A stretch of DNA of 64,000 nucleotides from Actinostola sp. cb2023 (lineage: Eukaryota; Cnidaria; Anthozoa; Actiniaria; Actinostolidae): contig JAUJYZ010000585.1 in NCBI GenBank assembly GCA_033675265.1, positions 186,001 through 250,000 of the forward strand, in the 5' to 3' direction. Below the pieces are notes generated by a model that saw only the letters and a list, made by a program, of their open reading frames with translations, had not been told where the DNA came from and did not search any database. This document shows positions 34,946-44,941 of this stretch, in pieces; the stretch's first letter is position 1, and every line of letters begins with the position of its first letter. The position numbers and the translations under genes were made by a program.

Positions 34946-35198
34946 ACCGTGTAAATGGGGCCTTAGAGATACGAAGAAGAGAATTCAGCGAGTTATAGCG
35001 ATTTTAAAATCGTAGCCGTTGCGGGAATATAGACAACATCATTTCGAAGCCTGAAATAAATTGTGCCTATGCAATAATTCTCAGTCTACAAGCTCCGGGA
35101 ATTTCTTTGGTGTCGTAGATTAATATGAATTTGCGGTTTCTTGCTTTGTTTTCTCTGAAGACCAATTAATGACAAGGCCCGATGTATTCGAGTTTGCC

Positions 35199-35460
35199 CA
35201 ATCTCGTCCCCAGAGCCTGTGTTACTTTCGGCCATCGGCGAAGAACGAAAGTAACGCAGAAAAAACAATTCCCTCTCCTCCGTCCTTTTCCCTCTCCCCT
35301 TCCCCAATCCCCTTCCAGGCCGCCAAGCTACGCAGGCTAGCTATGGGGAGGAGATTGGAGTCAATCTCGTCCCCAGAGCCTGTGTTACTTTCGGCCAGCG
35401 GCAAAGAACGTTCTTCGCCGCTGGCCGAAAGTAACGCAGGCTCTGGGGACGAGATTAGAT
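35199..35460. repeat. long palindromic short element with GTCCCCAGAGCC ends
   Basis: 35363-35456 is a near-perfect 94 bp palindrome (AATCTCGTCCCCAGAGCCTG ... inverse), and a partial copy of one arm lies at 35199-35260. Probably a hairpin-type non-autonomous transposon. Confidence 0.7.
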
Positions 35461-36164
35461 TGGAGTTATTTCATCGAGCATGCGCAGTAAGAAGTAGCGG
35501 CTCTGGAAAGGGATCCTGGCTACACCCTGAATATATGACCATCAAGATTAACTGCATACCTAAACAAGTTCTCATAGATGATAATATTGTTTTTTATCGG
35601 CATTGTAGCAAACCCAACAACCATCAAGGAATGTCCATCTATAGCGCACACGTGTGTAATTCCGTAGTCAACCAATTTTTCATTTTGGTCACAATGTAAC
35701 TTGTGGCCAAAGTATAGAGCCTGATATGGGACAGGATTTCGCAGTCATGCTGTATCGTTCAATCTGGCTCTGTGATACCGTGGGGCAACCTCTTTAGCTG
35801 CTTCAGATATACGTCGTTGACTCACTCTTACGCCGTTTGACTGAAAATACCCTTTCAACATTTTCCTTCCATAGGTCGGACCAAGCTATATTTAAATGGG
35901 AACATGGTGGTTAACCCGAGTTGAACAACCTTCAAACGTAGACTGTGAACAGGCCGTCCTTTTCCTGCTCCAGAATCGCGCCGAGTTTCGGTAGACCCGA
36001 ACCCGCCGAGCGGACTGTTCACAGTCTACGTGTGACTTACTAGTAAATATTAAATACTCTCGAAATACTCTTCATTGGGTAATAACAGATAAATCAAATC
36101 AATGCTTGTTTCAATCTGGCCCATACCGCACTACAGGCGATATTTTATACATAAAACCGACATT

Positions 36165-36355
36165 CAAACTCACAAGGTGATTTTTGTTGTGGGAGGAAAA
36201 ACCGGAGAACCCGGTGAAAAAACCCTCGTGGCATGGTAGAGAACAAAGAGAACAACACATCAAACAAACTCTGAATTCACATATGACCCGAGCTGGGAAT
36301 TAAAGCCGGGCCACAGTGGAGAAAGGCCACTGCAGCGCTCTCACCTCTCGGCCAA
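36165..36355 (-). mobile_element. tRNA-headed SINE-like repeat
   Basis: On the minus strand: GGCCGAGAGGTGAGAGCGCT (A-box-like), GGCTTTAATTCCCAGCTCGG (weak B-box-like), then a tail containing TTCTCCGGTTTTTCCTCCCA. I recall similar tails as widespread in invertebrate SINEs. It sits in intron 1 of the integrase gene. Confidence 0.55.
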
Positions 36356-36769
36356 CCATATAATTTTGCTATTATAATTTTTTTAATGTAACCGATACAT
36401 ACCTCCATTGTTGCCTCTGAAACTGCTTCTTTTAATTCCTGTTGTCCAGAACGATAACGAATATCGTTGATATTACAGAAGCGTCGGATGGACCGCTCGC
36501 TTAAACCTCTTGTATCAGGAGCAATTTCCTTGAGTATATTACTTATATAATTGTAAGGTTTCCCTTCAGAAACAAGTCTTCGTATCAAATCACTGTCAAA
36601 TCTCTCCATGACTTGACTGAATCAAAATGGCCGTTGTAAAATTATCCTTTATTCCTACTTTTAGTGACACCTACCTGTCAAATATATACGCATGCGCAGA
36701 TGGATAAATCACTAGTTTACGCCAACGTTGTTTCAGTTTTTATATTATACAAGAATGTACAACATTATA

Positions 36770-37675
36770 TACAAACGGTTTCCAAGGATTTTAGGAGTTA
36801 TTAAATTGAAATATTAAAAAGTGGAAAAGTGAATTCAATTTTTAATAGTTTATTGTCCAATAAAATGAAAATTGGTTCACAATTTGTTAATCCAATGTTT
36901 AATTAATGGCAAAGATAAATGGCCATAAGTACAGATTTCCCTAAAAAGATTTTGAAGTATATTGCATAATTAATTAATAAAAATGTCAAAAAGTGGAAAA
37001 GCGAATCCAAATGTCCATATTTTTTGTGTTTGAAAAATGAAAATTGACTCAAAATTTGATAATTCAAATATTCGATTAAAGGGGGACTAGTACGTAAATC
37101 GTTCAAAGTTTGATTTAGCTGAAACTTCACTGAAATAATCTCATAGACCCATACAATCACTAGTTAATTTTTTTTTCAAAAATTCCAACGGGAAGTAATC
37201 CATTTTTATGAACTCTTTAGAGTGTCAGTGACGTCACTTACTCAACCCAAACTCAGCTCCATACATTTCTTTGTATTTTGTGATCAAAATATCTCAACGG
37301 TTTGTTCAGATAACAGCTCTGCATTGAAGAAAACTAGTTAAATAATCAATCCTAAGCACATATAAGGTAAGAAAACTCCTTCACACAAACGTTTAGCTTC
37401 ATAGAAATAAAATAATTCAAGACATTAAACATGAAGAAATGTACGGAGCGAAGCCGTGATCATTGTTTCGGTTGAGTAAGTGACGTCACTGACACCTCTA
37501 AAGATTCATAAAAATGTATTACTTCCCATTGGAATTTTTGAGAAAAAAATTAACCAGTGATTGTATGGGTCTTTGAGATTATTTCAGTGAAGTTTCAGCT
37601 AAATCAAACTTTGAACGATTTACGTACTAGTCCCCCTTTAAATGGAAATACAAATGGCCATAAGGTACACGCATT
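36770..37675 (-). repeat. right TIR of the integrase transposon, interrupted
   Basis: Inverse of 20688-21035, split by the 558 bp element at 37080-37637. Confidence 0.85.
37080..37637. mobile_element. 558 bp non-autonomous element, TSD TTAA
   Basis: TIRs of about 170 bp start AGGGGGACTAGTACGTAAAT and are flanked by TTAA (37076-37079, 37638-37641). The matching left TIR of the host element at 20717-20726 shows the uninterrupted sequence. piggyBac-like by TSD and size. Confidence 0.9.
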
Positions 37676-38676
37676 CTGAGCATTGCTTAAAGCGATAAGT
37701 GACTGCAGCTCCTCTGTAAAAGCGGTTAACCACAATACCTCTTCGGACGAATCGCTTTCTTGAACCACTAGATGAATGGAGGCTCTCTTTCTGCAACGGT
37801 TACCGATCATAATCGACTGACAATCATTATATTTTACACATTTCAGATCAGCAGTCTCACCAAGACTCATTTGGCATTTCAGGCAACTATTTGTAGTGAT
37901 GAAACCGTTTACCATTTCGATGTTTGAAATCTTGACAGACTTCTCATCATCCAAAGTTGTTCAATCTCCCGCTGGAAAATTCTCGTCGATAGTTTCGATA
38001 TAGGATTGTGGTGTGGTGGTCAGTCGCCGTTTTCCATTATACTCTTTCACCTTCACGTTTTTGAACTGGTAACATTGTTCATTTGTTAAGTCTGTGTCAC
38101 TATTCCATAACGTTATTTTGATAGAACCTGCCGATTTACAAATCATTCAATTCTATTTGCTATCATGGAAATAACTGGAGTCAAACGTGAGAACCTACCT
38201 GAATGATCGGTTACTGAAGCAGTATTGAAGACTTTCAAATTGTTATGTTGTCTTTCGATGATTTCTATTTGAGTGGGATCCAGCGTTAAACGCTCTTTTA
38301 TATCAATGACAACTTCCCCCTCCAAACCTTTAGCTTCTTCAGTCGTGTACGGCTTCACTGCTGAATCCTCGGGCATCTCAATTTTAGACTGCACGTTGGC
38401 ATTATTGGCCTCTTTCACTTTACATCTTTTGTTGAGAATAACATCCTCGACCGCAGGATCCTTTAAGTTCGGCTTTTGCCTGACGTTTCTCAGTTTCACA
38501 GGTGTCCCAGATTCACTATAACGGATGAGCGTTTCACGATATGGTAGATGAAAGCAAACTCCGTGGTTAAAAACATCATTGTCTGATTGAAATTGGAAAT
38601 TGAAATATCGAATGTTCCCCCTTTTACTTGTTTGTGTTGCTGATATGTTATGAACATACCCTAATTTATCTGTCAT
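37676..38676 (-). pseudogene. RPA-like OB-fold/zinc-ribbon gene, 5' part
   Basis: Exon 1 (38676-38199) starts MTDKLGYVHNISATQTSKRG and shows two OB-fold-like segments; exon 2 starts at 38127. The junction gives TDHSGSIKITLWNSD, a typical RPA70-type OB strand, followed by KNVKVKEYNGKRRLTTT. Then an in-frame TGA (37961-37963) and a zinc ribbon, NSCLKCQMSLG...CVKYNDC. Such proteins bind single-stranded DNA; in invertebrates they are often repeat-encoded rather than true RPA1. The reading continues to 37676, where the 17 kb transposon interrupts it, and resumes at 20687. Stop codon plus insertion make it a pseudogene. Confidence 0.7.
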
Positions 38677-39864
38677 AGTTTATGTTCTTCAACTCTGAGT
38701 TATAAAAACGTAGGGGTGTTTGGGTCCGTGTTGGTACTGTAAGATTGTATGGTCTTTAGAGGCCACTCAGTATTTATAGACATTTCCAAGTGATATAGAT
38801 ACACGATTTTTATCTGATTAGTCATCAAATACATGTATCGAGTACGAACGTACATTATACGTGTTTCAATGTTTCAGAGATAGATTATAAAGATTAAAGT
38901 GATCAAATCTCCTTATTCAGCGAAAACCGTACAGAATACGTACATTATACGTGTTTCAATGTTTCAGAGATAGATTATATAAAGTAAAATATGTTATTTT
39001 GACTTAAAAATCAGCTTAGCGTAACAGCCAGCGTATGCACTTCTGATATTATCGATTTCCAAAGGAATACTATAAACTTTTACCTTATATTGGGTCTATA
39101 TTTCGGTGATAAATCCTTGGAAAGGGAATGAATTTGCCAATTCTTCTTCCTTAAATAGGGTCAGGGGTTTGACATCCTGGGGGCACACCCCTATCCTAAA
39201 TTGGCGGGAGTACCTCCTCACCTCCCTCCCCCGGGGGCTCTTACATGTAAGCGAGATGATCACAGTCTGCTAATACGGTATTAACAGTAATATTGAACAC
39301 TTGGAACTTTCAATGTGTACACTGGTATTTGTTGCAATTTAGTTGATATGGTTTAGTTTGCAATCTTGTAGATTGCGGTGAATAAACATCGTAGAATTTA
39401 GCACATGGATGACGTTTTGACATAACCTGTATCTCGTTCTGTGTTGTGTTTGCAAACGTTTTTTAACCATCCAAAAGTAACGGCTACTCGAAAGTGACAG
39501 CTACCCGAAAGTAACGGCCCCTTTAGCCTGCTAAATTCGAAAGTAACGGTGCCGTTATTATCGGAATTCTACGGTATTTACGAAAGCTCGGAATAAATTC
39601 CCAATAAACTAAACGCAGATAAAAATATATTTATTCATTAAGTCATTGATTAAATTAGAATATCTAATTATTTTTTTAAAGATGAGAAACATTTTTTTTA
39701 GATTAGGAGGGCCATCAGTTTTTCTTCTGAAGCTGTAATATGTATTCCCTCGTAAAATAAAGTTTATTATTAGTGTTATTAGTGTTGTCATTCATGATTC
39801 TCTGAGTTTATGAAATCTAAGTACTGAAATTGCAAGGAAAGCATGTTCTACCGAGTCACGCAAT
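38677..39864. repeat. non-coding with a dispersed repeat at 39037-39220
   Basis: TTGGGTCTATATTTC(G)GTGA and GGGGGCACACCCCTATCCTA match 22190-22380 in direct orientation. A short direct repeat with TACATTATACGTGTTTCAAT occurs at 38851 and 38941. No gene. Confidence 0.65.
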
Positions 39865-40004
39865 GGTTCTTTCTGTGTGTACCACAGCACAGAGTACGTC
39901 ATCAAATCATTTCAATGATTAAAACATTTTATACTTTTTCAACTCGTGGATTGCAACTAAAGTAGTACCTTTTTAAACCATCGTCCCTCTGACTCACGGC
40001 CTCA

Positions 40005-40360
40005 TGACCTCACGCGACCTCAACGCCTCACGACCTCACCAACCTCAATGCCTTGCGACCTCAACGCCTCACAACTACAACGCCTCACAACCTCAACGCC
40101 TCACAACCTCACCGCCTCACAACCTCACCGCCTCACAACCTCAACTCCTCGCGACCTCAACTCCTTGTGACCTCACGACCTCAACGCCTCACAACCTCAA
40201 CGCCTCACAACCTCACCGCCTCACAACCTCAACGCCTCGCGACCTCAACGCCTTGCGACCTCAACGCCTCACAACCACAACGCCTCACAACCTCACCGCC
40301 TCGCGACCTCAATGCCTCACGACCTCAACGCCTCTCAGCCTCACGACCTCAACGCTTCGC
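40005..40360. repeat. minisatellite in the left TIR
   Basis: A ~16 bp unit CCTCACAACCTCAACG about 20 times. Both long frames read through it are artefacts. The right TIR copy is at 57530-57785. Confidence 0.9.
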
Positions 40361-40499
40361 TTTCTTTAGAATTGCGCGCCAGAAAAAAAACGCGGGGGAA
40401 AAACTCGGGTCTGGTCTACCTGTGCTTTCTTGTAGTGAAAACCGCTGACCGACTCGTTCGCGTGTTTTCAAAATGGCGACTGCTCGTGTGTAAAAGCTC

Positions 40500-41294
40500 T
40501 GTGTGTGTATTTTGAAAAGCAACACAATAGTGGTATCCGTTGTGACAACTATTCAGCGTGTGTACTGTGTGGAGGTAAGAGCTTCATGTGCATGTAGTAC
40601 GCTGTATCAAAGCCAATGAGCTATGCATGCAGTTGTTCAGTTCACACGGGATTGACATGATTAAGAGCTGTTTTAATATTCCTTTGAGTTAAGATATTTT
40701 CGTCAATATTGGTTTTACAAGAAAATTATTTGGGGTTGGAGAAAACCATAAGCTCATAGAATAATTACGCTATACTATAAACTAAACATACCATATTAAA
40801 TAGTCATAATAATATAACATTTTTGGTCGCATAAACTTAAATAATGTAAGGGTATAAGCAGAATTTAGACAAGAGATGCCTGTCGAATTTGTGTCCACAT
40901 GCATGCCATCAACATATTACTTTTACAAAATAAGCTTAATAAATAGCAAATTAATTTATCAATAGAGAACTAAGATTGAGCCAGAGTTCATATCGAGTGC
41001 ACTTCAAATGTAATCAAAATCTAAAATGTATTTGGCATTAAGCTTAATGCATGAAGCCATGATAACATACTTTTACAAACTAATATCTAAAATGTTTTCT
41101 TACACTTTGATATTGTAGACAATCGAGAATGTTGTCTCTTGTATTTAACATAACAAAACGTTTAAAAATGATTTTCTCTTCCTTTACTTTCAAACTATTT
41201 AACTCTTTAGCTACATGCACTTTATGCAGTGGATTGATCACAGTATGAGCTTCTTCAAACTCTGTTACTTGCTCTCCAATTTGTGATAGTTTAA
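40500..41294. other. non-coding stretch inside the 8 bp-TSD element
   Basis: No gene supported. A GAG|GTAAGA donor-like site about 100 bp past the left-TIR ATG could be a leader exon border. Confidence 0.45.
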
Positions 41295-41711
41295 AGTGTA
41301 TATGACACGAATTTTTTTATTTTGAAAATCGATTATATATGAAGTGAATAGTGGGATGGTACAGTATTTTGTGATTTGAGCTTCGCATTTGCGAGTTTCG
41401 TGATATTGTAATTTGGTGACGTCAGATTGTTTTTAATTTATTATACAAAAGCGTCCTTGTGCAAATTATTGACATTTTTAATCTGGCAAAAAGTTTTCTA
41501 CAACTTATATAAATGATGTTAAACTTTTTTTTTCTATTTCAGAAAAGAATGCTACTTGAAATAATAGAAATAAGTTTTGGAAAAAAACAATCTGACGTCA
41601 CCGAATTAGCATAACTCGCAAATGCGAAGCTCAAATCACAAAATACTGAAACATCCCACTATTCAGTTCATATGTAATCGATTTTAAAAATAATTTCGTG
41701 TCATATACACT
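41295..41711. mobile_element. 417 bp short element, TSD TTAA
   Basis: The ends AGTGTATATGACACGAA and the inverse form TIRs of about 150 bp, flanked by TTAA (41291-41294, 41712-41715). The interior contains TCTGACGTCACC-type inverted text. Confidence 0.85.
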
Positions 41712-41735
41712 TTAAGGAGTTGAGACTTATTGCGT

Positions 41736-43084
41736 AGCTGCAACTCCACATCTTTTGACATAAACAATTCTGTGTATTCAGCATATCCATGCCATATTCC
41801 TTGAGAGCATCTGTATCCACCTTGTCAGGTGTTTGTTTGATAAATGCTGTTGACTTTGCACTGGTGACAACATCGCCAAGGCCTTCGTCTTGCAGTGTCT
41901 TCAATTGCTTTACTGCCTCTACAATGGATGGCCTGTTGCTTGAAGATAGCCTATTCCTAACATTTCTCAACAGCACCACACTTCCTTTGTGTTTCAACAC
42001 ACATGTAGTAAAAGGGTTGTTTTTTGAAGGTTCATCAGGATACATCAACTGTTGAGGAAGTTATGAAATGCAAATAACCACTTTTTATTCAAATTGAATT
42101 GGTGATCACAGTGGGGGTAGGGGAGGAGAGGATGGTAGGGGGGGGGGGGGAGGGTTCACACTCCATATCGTTCACCACCAAATCTCCCCCTCCCCTCTTC
42201 AAACATATAAATTTAAAGAGTAGCCCCAGAGGAAGGGGGGTCTCAGTTACCCTGGGACCCCCCTGCCTACGCCCCTGATCCATACAGTGTACTGTCTGAT
42301 AAGACTTCCTTACCTTGCTAACTGTGTTCATAACTTCCCTGAAGTGTGTGGTAAGCTGAATGGCAAACTTCATGCTGTCTTGACCAATCAATGACTTTTG
42401 GTAAAGGGCCATACAATTTAAAAATGGATCTGCGTATGTAAAAATACAAAACATGCAACACAACAGACAGCCTGAGTGTATTTTTACGGTCCTTCCCAAC
42501 ACTCATTTCTTCAGAATTTGAAAGAATATCTCCATCTGCCCACTGTTTGTTTAGCTTGCTACAAAGTTCAGCATCAAAGAGATCAAACAACTTATTTGCA
42601 TCATCTGAAAGTGTGTACTCCACGTGATCTGCAACATTATAATCTCTATAAATAGAATCATATATTTCTGTCAGGTCTTGAACATCAACTGTATTGACTG
42701 GACAGTTGTCTTGCAAAACGTTCGGTTTCAGACCTCGTTAATGCTTCAGGTCGTGCAACGGACAAGAGGATTCTTTCAAAAAAGCCATCTTCTGCAGTTA
42801 GAAGGTATGGAAGCAGTTCCTCCATGAAATTTCTGACTTGTATGAAACCACCGAGGCATAGACCTGTTTCATCAACACCAACACGTTCTGCAGTGTTATT
42901 CCCTTTAGTGGTGTAGAATGAGTCGCCATCATACCTGCGGCACAGATATCCCATAGACCTTTCAGATATTATGTGTTTCAAATCAGAATACATTTCATCT
43001 TTAATGCATATGGCAATGCCATCATTAAGTAGGATTTGCTCTGTCAATCTTGCATTTGTGAAATTGTCAACAAGGAGACGAACC
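41736..43084 (-). pseudogene. DUF3987-like protein, frameshifted
   Basis: An exon opening at about 43084 after TTTAAG reads VRLLVDNFTNARLTEQILLN, ..YDGDSFYTTKG.., GLCLGGFIQVRNFMEELLPY and EDGFFERILLSVARPEAL, resembling the DUF3987 family (primase-helicase-associated, also found in animal repeats). Frameshifts near 42716 and 42470 break it. A further exon (about 42048-41736), after an intron with a hAT-like relic, reads YPDEPSKNNPFTTCVLKH. Function uncertain. It lies downstream of the DDE gene on the same strand, so it may be a second gene of the 8 bp-TSD element. Confidence 0.5.
42109..42277. mobile_element. hAT-like relic with CAGGGGCGTAGGCAGG end
   Basis: The right edge, read on the minus strand, is CAGGGGCGTAGGCAGG, the common hAT-type terminus. 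The other end is G-rich and unclear. It lies within the DUF3987-like intron. Confidence 0.5.
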
Positions 43085-43206
43085 TTAAAAAAATGATAAC
43101 GCAAATACTTTAATAATAATAATAACTTTATAGGATGATGATTATACAATAAATGAATAAGGAAGCGATAACCTACGTAGAAACACACTCAACCACTGCA
43201 GAAAAA

Positions 43207-43290
43207 ATCTGAGTCCCAGGTGGGAAACGAACCCACGTCCTGCCGATTTTCTAGACGGTTGCTCTACCACTGAGCTACAGGACACTCTAT
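43207..43290 (-). repeat. tRNA-like sequence (SINE head or decayed tRNA)
   Basis: On the minus strand TAGCTCAGTGGTAGAGCA (A box) and GTGGGTTCGTTTCCCACC (B box and T arm) are excellent, and the acceptor ends pair partly. The anticodon stem (ACCGT against ATCGG) does not pair, so a functional tRNA is unlikely. Confidence 0.65.
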
Positions 43291-43430
43291 GATTTATCTG
43301 AGGGTTGAGTGTGATATAGCACTGAAATCCATCAGTGACGTGACATATACTGAAATCCATCAGTTACTAAATGTCAGAAGATTGTATATATGTAGGATTA
43401 CATAGATATAGGACACACACACTCTCAAAA

Positions 43431-43630
43431 AAATAATAGATCTGCTCCTGTGTTGTCAATAACACACATGTTAACTGTTTTATCCTGTGCATGGAACCTC
43501 TGCTTTAATGTCTGAAAAAGGTGATCTACGTGTATGTGAGAAAGCAGTTCCTTTTGTTGACTGCCAAGTAAGCACAACACCATCTTCATTTAAAACAAAG
43601 AAAGCTGAATCATATTGTATCTCCCATTTC
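43431..43630 (-). pseudogene. DDE transposase of the 8 bp-TSD element, 3' part
   Basis: From 43630 leftward the minus strand reads KWEIQYDSAFFVLNEDGVVL then TWQSTKGTAF, continuing in exact frame the gene broken at 56499-56501. A frameshift near 43495 precedes LKQRFHAQDKTVNM and VIDNTGAD, where the family has a conserved D. Separated from its 5' part by the CACTA element. Confidence 0.7.
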
Positions 43631-43679
43631 CACAGGGCGAAACAAAAACTTTAAACATTGATTAATGGTATATTAAAGG

Positions 43680-44131
43680 TGACGTTAGGAAACTTTACAT
43701 ACCTTTATTCTAAATGATTAAATGTATTAAAGCTATGTATATGTTCATTTAAAGCATGTTATTAAAGGTTAGTAGTGGAGGCTTTACTACTTTCGCTTAA
43801 TGGTATGTTAAACATGAGTAAAGGTACCTTGTTAAAGCATAGTTAAATAACTATAAAGTTACCTTTATCAACCTTTAATCCTGTTTATTAAACATGATTA
43901 AATGGTACATTAATAGGTACCTTTAATTGCCCTTGTAAATCAGTCATAGGTACCTTTTATTTCGCTTAATGGTATGTTAAACATGAGTAAAGGTACCTTG
44001 TTAAAGCATAGTTAAATAACTATAAAGTTACCTTTATCATCCTTTAATCCTGTCTATTAAACATGATTAAATGGTACATTAATAGGTACCTTTAATTGCC
44101 CTTGTAAATCAGTCATAGGTACCTTTTATTT
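43680..44131. repeat. left subterminal repeats of the CACTA element
   Basis: A 172 bp unit starting TTCGCTTAATGGTATGTTAA occurs twice (about 43791 and 43963), with many TTAAA/GGTACCTTTA submotifs. Confidence 0.85.
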
Positions 44132-44599
44132 GCCTTTAAAAACTGCATAAAATATTTAAATTACCAACCATATTTTATATGCACCCTCTAGATGTCATTA
44201 TTTCATCACAGATCAGAGCTTCAGTATTTCATATCGAACCGGCAAAAGAAACAAATGTACCCTCCCACAATAATAAAACAATGAAACGGGAATGAAATGA
44301 AAATAAAGAGAGGCAGAAATTGGTTTCAAAATTAGTTGAATTTATTGACTTTATAAAGGTAACATCATGGTTCTAATATTAAAGTGATAATTAAAATGAT
44401 TAAACGCTTACTACTATTTGTATTAAAATACTTATACAATTTATTAGTTACAAATGGTCTGTGCAGTAGAAACTGTAAAATAATCTTGAAAACAAATATA
44501 AAGACTGTCATGTTTGTACTTTGAAAAGATTAGTTACAACATTTTCATTGCAAAGAATGTCAACATAAATCATTTATTTTATCAAATATATCAAAGATA

Positions 44600-44858
44600 T
44601 ATAGTCATTCTCGAGGAGGTTGTCTGCTTACAAATATACATTTATACATATACACTGTAAGTACAAAATGCAGGTTAATTTTTAGCCTATAACAATGTCT
44701 ACTATTATGGGATGCTAGTGAACAATATATATTTTCAAACATCCCATAATAGTAAGCGTTGTGATTGGACAAAAACATTCATCAGTTGTACTTACAGGAT
44801 ATATGTATAAATGTATATTTGAGAGCGGACAACGTTCTTGAGAATGACTATAAAAGTG
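44600..44858. mobile_element. ~260 bp imperfect inverted-repeat element
   Basis: TATAGTCATTCTCGAGGAGG...TATACATTTATACATATA on the left is mirrored on the right with mismatches. TSD not determined. Confidence 0.55.
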
Positions 44859-44941
44859 CATTGAAATATGTATCAATTTTATATCACTTAAAATCATCAT
44901 CAATCATAACAAATAATAATATCTAATAAATAATAATTATA

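Larger units (their letters stand above)
25724..36609 (-). pseudogene. five-exon integrase-type transposase with one in-frame stop
   Basis: Exons on the minus strand: 36609-36403, 35885-35560, 26539-26392, 26314-26113, 26034-25724, all with GT/AG borders and summing to 398 codons. Order: HTH-like N-terminus (GLSERSIRRFCNIND), GPTYGRKML, then the integrase core HKLHCDQNEK (first Asp), RTDHGREF (second Asp), VERFWCEVNQRVNYP (Glu), and a conserved tail. The DDE triad is complete, but one TGA interrupts exon 2 shortly before HCDQNEK. This is a retroviral-integrase-like DNA transposase, as in Ginger elements. Intron 2 is enlarged to 9 kb by the TTAA element at 26945-34307, a minisatellite and a palindromic repeat; intron 1 holds a SINE-like unit. 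Confidence 0.8.
20688..37675. mobile_element. integrase/RING transposon (Ginger-like), 17 kb with nested insertions, TSD CTGAG
   Basis: The ends read AATGCGTGTACCTTATGGCC and its inverse, with CTGAG on each side (20683-20687, 37676-37680). Long TIRs (20688-21035; 36770-37675 including an inserted element) hold two ~175 bp subrepeats. Removing the TTAA elements at 26945-34307 and 37080-37637 leaves about 9.1 kb with two converging genes: a RING-type gene (plus) and an integrase gene (minus). The integrase similarity suggests Ginger-type transposons; a 5 bp duplication is slightly unusual for that group (4 bp is common). Confidence 0.85.

Noticed and set aside
34733..34954. Open frame through the ACATC array
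   Set aside because: Pure simple-sequence translation (Thr/Ser/His/Ile repeats); no coding evidence.
40004..40448. Overlapping 120-130 residue frames in the left TIR
   Set aside because: Products of the 16 bp minisatellite; open in more than one frame and mirrored in the right TIR.
43207..43290. Functional tRNA gene
   Set aside because: Good A and B boxes, but the anticodon stem does not pair; called a SINE head or decayed tRNA.
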